DNA of 64,000 nt from an uncultured Lachnospiraceae bacterium (GTDB lineage Bacteria > Bacillota > Clostridia > Lachnospirales > Lachnospiraceae), in the NCBI GenBank assembly GCA_946614165.1, contig CAMOGQ010000001.1:1-64000 (forward strand), written 5' to 3'. How positions within the stretch are numbered: position 1 is the stretch's first letter; each line of letters opens with the position of its first letter. A program made the translations under genes and the position numbers. Positions 62,356-64,000 of this stretch are shown here, in pieces. The notes under the pieces were generated by a model. It was given only the letters and a program-made list of their open reading frames with translations. It was not told the DNA's origin and searched no databases.

Positions 62356-63615
62356 ATGGCACTTATTAAGAAACCTGTTACAGGCATGAAGGACATTATG
62401 CCTGAAGAAATGGAAATCAGAGACTACGCCCAGTCTGTCATCAAAAAGACCTATGCAGAGTTCGGATTTCAGTCTATCGAGACTCCCTGTGTGGAAAGCA
62501 TCCAGAACCTGACCAGCAAGCAGGGTGGAGACAACGAAAAGCTGATCTTCAAGATTCTCAAGAGAGGAGAAAAATTAAAGCTGGAAACGGCAGCGTCCGA
62601 AGCCGACCTGGTGGACGGAGGCCTCCGCTACGATCTGACCGTTCCCCTGGTCCGTTATTATTCCAACCACGCCAATGAGCTGCCCGCTCCCTTCAAGGCC
62701 CTGCAGATGGGCAACGTCTGGAGAGCGGACCGTCCCCAGAAGGGACGCTACCGCCAGTTCATGCAGTGCGATATCGATATCATCGGCGAGCCCTCCAACC
62801 TGGCGGAGATCGAACTGATCCTGGCCACCACCACCACCCTTGGAAGGCTTGGCTTCAAGAACTTCCAGATCCGCATCAACGAGAGACGCCTTTTAAAGGC
62901 CATGGCGGCCTGGAGCGGTTTCCCGGAGGATCGTTTCGACGAGGTCTTCATCATCCTGGACAAGATGGACAAGATCGGCATGGACGGAGCGGCCAGGGAA
63001 CTGACGGAGAGCGGCTTCTCACAGGAAAGCACCGACGCCTACATCGGCCTTTTCAAAGGCCTGGAGGAAGCAGAGGACCAGCTTGCCTATCTGGAAGAGA
63101 AGCTTGCAGGCGTCATCGGGCCCGATGTCATTCCCGGCCTCAGGGAAGTCATCGAATCCGTGGACGCCGTAAAGAGCGCCGACTTCCGCATGGTCTTCGA
63201 CCCTACCATCGTCAGGGGCATGTCCTACTATACCGGCACCATCTTTGAGATCGCCATGCCCGAACTGGGCATCAGCTGCGGAGGCGGCGGACGCTACGAC
63301 GGCATGGTGGGCAAGTTTACGGGACGGGACGTTCCCGCCTGCGGCTTCTCCATCGGCTTCGAGCGCATCATCCTGATCCTTCTGGAGCAGGGCTTCAAGA
63401 TCCCCGGCGCCGCTAAAAAGACAGCCTACCTGATCGAAAAGAACATGCCCGCGGACCGTATGAGAGAGGTCCTCTTCCAGGCCCAGAAGGCCAGAGAGGA
63501 AGGCGGACAGGTCCTGATCGCCCGCATGGCCAAGAACAAGAAGTTCCAGAAGCAGCAGCTGACGGACAGAGGCTATGAGGAATTCGTGGAATTCTACAAC
63601 AATCCTCTGAATTAA
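62356..63615 (+). CDS. hisS: Histidyl-tRNA synthetase
   Basis: A 419-residue class II synthetase charging tRNA-His. Motif 2 is around MGNVWRADRPQKGRYRQFMQCDIDIIG; the His A box LxRG(M/L)-like FDPTIVRGMSYYTGTIFEI and the glycine-rich SCGGGGRYDGMVGKF are clear; motif 3 is CGFSIGFERI. ATG 62356 (MALIKKPVTGMKDIMPEEM) is chosen since the family starts here; AGAGGAAA is 11 bases upstream. An earlier in-frame start at 62320 would add 12 residues. It is followed 65 bases later by aspS, the usual pair. Confidence 0.96.
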   Translation: MALIKKPVTGMKDIMPEEMEIRDYAQSVIKKTYAEFGFQSIETPCVESIQNLTSKQGGDNEKLIFKILKRGEKLKLETAASEADLVDGGLRYDLTVPLVRYYSNHANELPAPFKALQMGNVWRADRPQKGRYRQFMQCDIDIIGEPSNLAEIELILATTTTLGRLGFKNFQIRINERRLLKAMAAWSGFPEDRFDEVFIILDKMDKIGMDGAARELTESGFSQESTDAYIGLFKGLEEAEDQLAYLEEKLAGVIGPDVIPGLREVIESVDAVKSADFRMVFDPTIVRGMSYYTGTIFEIAMPELGISCGGGGRYDGMVGKFTGRDVPACGFSIGFERIILILLEQGFKIPGAAKKTAYLIEKNMPADRMREVLFQAQKAREEGGQVLIARMAKNKKFQKQQLTDRGYEEFVEFYNNPLN

Positions 63616-63629
63616 AAAAATGATCCGCC

Positions 63630-63651
63630 CCATCCCTGCTTTCAGGGATGG
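63630..63651 (+). other. Hairpin between hisS and aspS
   Basis: CCATCCCTG (63630-63638) pairs with CAGGGATGG (63643-63651) across CTTT. No T run follows, so it is an intercistronic stability or processing hairpin rather than a terminator. Confidence 0.55.
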
Positions 63652-63680
63652 CGGCGTGCGCATAAGGAAAGGAAGAAACT

Positions 63681-64000
63681 ATGGCAGAATCAATGAAAGG
63701 CCTGAAGCGCACATGCAGATGCGCGGAACTGACAAACGAAAACATCGGCCAGACAGTGACTGTGATGGGCTGGGTCCAGAAGCAGAGAAACAAGGGCGGC
63801 ATCGTCTTTGTGGACCTGAGAGACAGAAGCGGCATCATCCAGCTGATCTATGAAGAAGCCGACTGCGGCAGCGCAAACATGGAAAAGGCAGCCTCCATGC
63901 GTTCCGAATATGTCGTTGCGGCCACAGGCACCGTCACCACCAGAAGCGGCGCCGTCAACAAGAACATTCCCACGGGAGACATCGAGATCCGCGTTACGGA
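63681..64000 (+). CDS. aspS: Aspartyl-tRNA synthetase, N-terminal part (3' end outside the window)
   Basis: The first ~106 residues of a class II synthetase. The N-terminal OB-fold anticodon-binding domain is visible: TVTVMGWVQKQRNKGGIVFVDLRDRSGIIQLIY and MRSEYVVAATGTVTTR. The next expected segment begins at the window end. GGAAGGAAG lies eight bases before the ATG. Position after hisS agrees with the usual Firmicutes order. Whether it is discriminating AspRS or the AspRS/Asn type cannot be judged from this part. Confidence 0.95.
   Translation, partial: MAESMKGLKRTCRCAELTNENIGQTVTVMGWVQKQRNKGGIVFVDLRDRSGIIQLIYEEADCGSANMEKAASMRSEYVVAATGTVTTRSGAVNKNIPTGDIEIRVT

Overview
This window is chromosomal DNA from a Gram-positive Clostridia bacterium, most likely Lachnospiraceae. 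The evidence is the gene set and order: CodY, HemZ, RemA, RqcH, a class I glutamine synthetase next to an ANTAR regulator, the run yicC-remA-gmk-rpoZ-rimO-pgsA, a CIRCE-controlled groESL, and secreted BspA-type and cell-wall-binding-repeat proteins. Promoters are near-consensus sigma-A (TTGACN-17-TATAAT) and AGGAGG-type ribosome binding sites are common. No rRNA, tRNA, insertion sequence or prophage was seen. The sequence enters inside ppdK and leaves inside aspS.

Layout. 0-1.7 kb: 3' part of pyruvate phosphate dikinase. 2.1-3.8 kb: a frameshifted AAA-ATPase/PD-(D/E)XK gene. 4.2-12.0 kb: an alpha-galactoside locus with an AraC regulator, a broken sugar ABC transporter (binding-protein 5' part joined to a permease 3' part), a YesL/DUF624 protein and two different GH36-type enzymes. 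12.3-14.5 kb: a small unknown protein, a membrane transglutaminase-like protein and a DUF4358 lipoprotein. 14.6-16.7 kb: groES-groEL behind a perfect CIRCE. 16.8-18.4 kb: a gene-poor purine-rich stretch, a five-repeat CRISPR array without cas genes, and a small acidic protein. 18.6-23.3 kb: rel, an MBL hydrolase and hemZ. 23.5-28.6 kb: topA, codY, rpsB (structured leader) and tsf. 28.8-33.3 kb: a MecA-like adaptor, an RNA pseudouridine synthase, ligA and metA. 33.6-39.8 kb: rqcH diverging from yicC-remA-gmk-rpoZ-rimO-pgsA. 39.8-41.0 kb: pncC and thiN. 41.1-46.8 kb: secreted LRR protein, glnA plus ANTAR regulator, secreted repeat protein, acidic protein. 46.9-49.3 kb: a MurD-CapA fusion. 49.5-49.9 kb: an Lrp/AsnC regulator. 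50.4-57.7 kb: a five-gene operon of two sugar-type permeases, an HlyD-type adaptor, a MacB-like membrane protein and a large binding lipoprotein, with no ATPase. 57.8-64.0 kb: lepA, hemW, dprA, hisS and aspS.

Most of the window is core growth machinery. The points most worth a second look are: the MurD-CapA fusion; the ATPase-less importer/efflux hybrid operon and its structured leader; the glnA leader, whose terminator is mutually exclusive with an ANTAR-type hexaloop hairpin, paired with an ANTAR protein lacking the receiver phospho-acceptor; the orphan CRISPR array with its own terminator; the structured leaders of rpsB and the MecA-like gene; and the clustered frameshifts and deletion between 3.4 and 6.3 kb, which are either real decay or assembly error.
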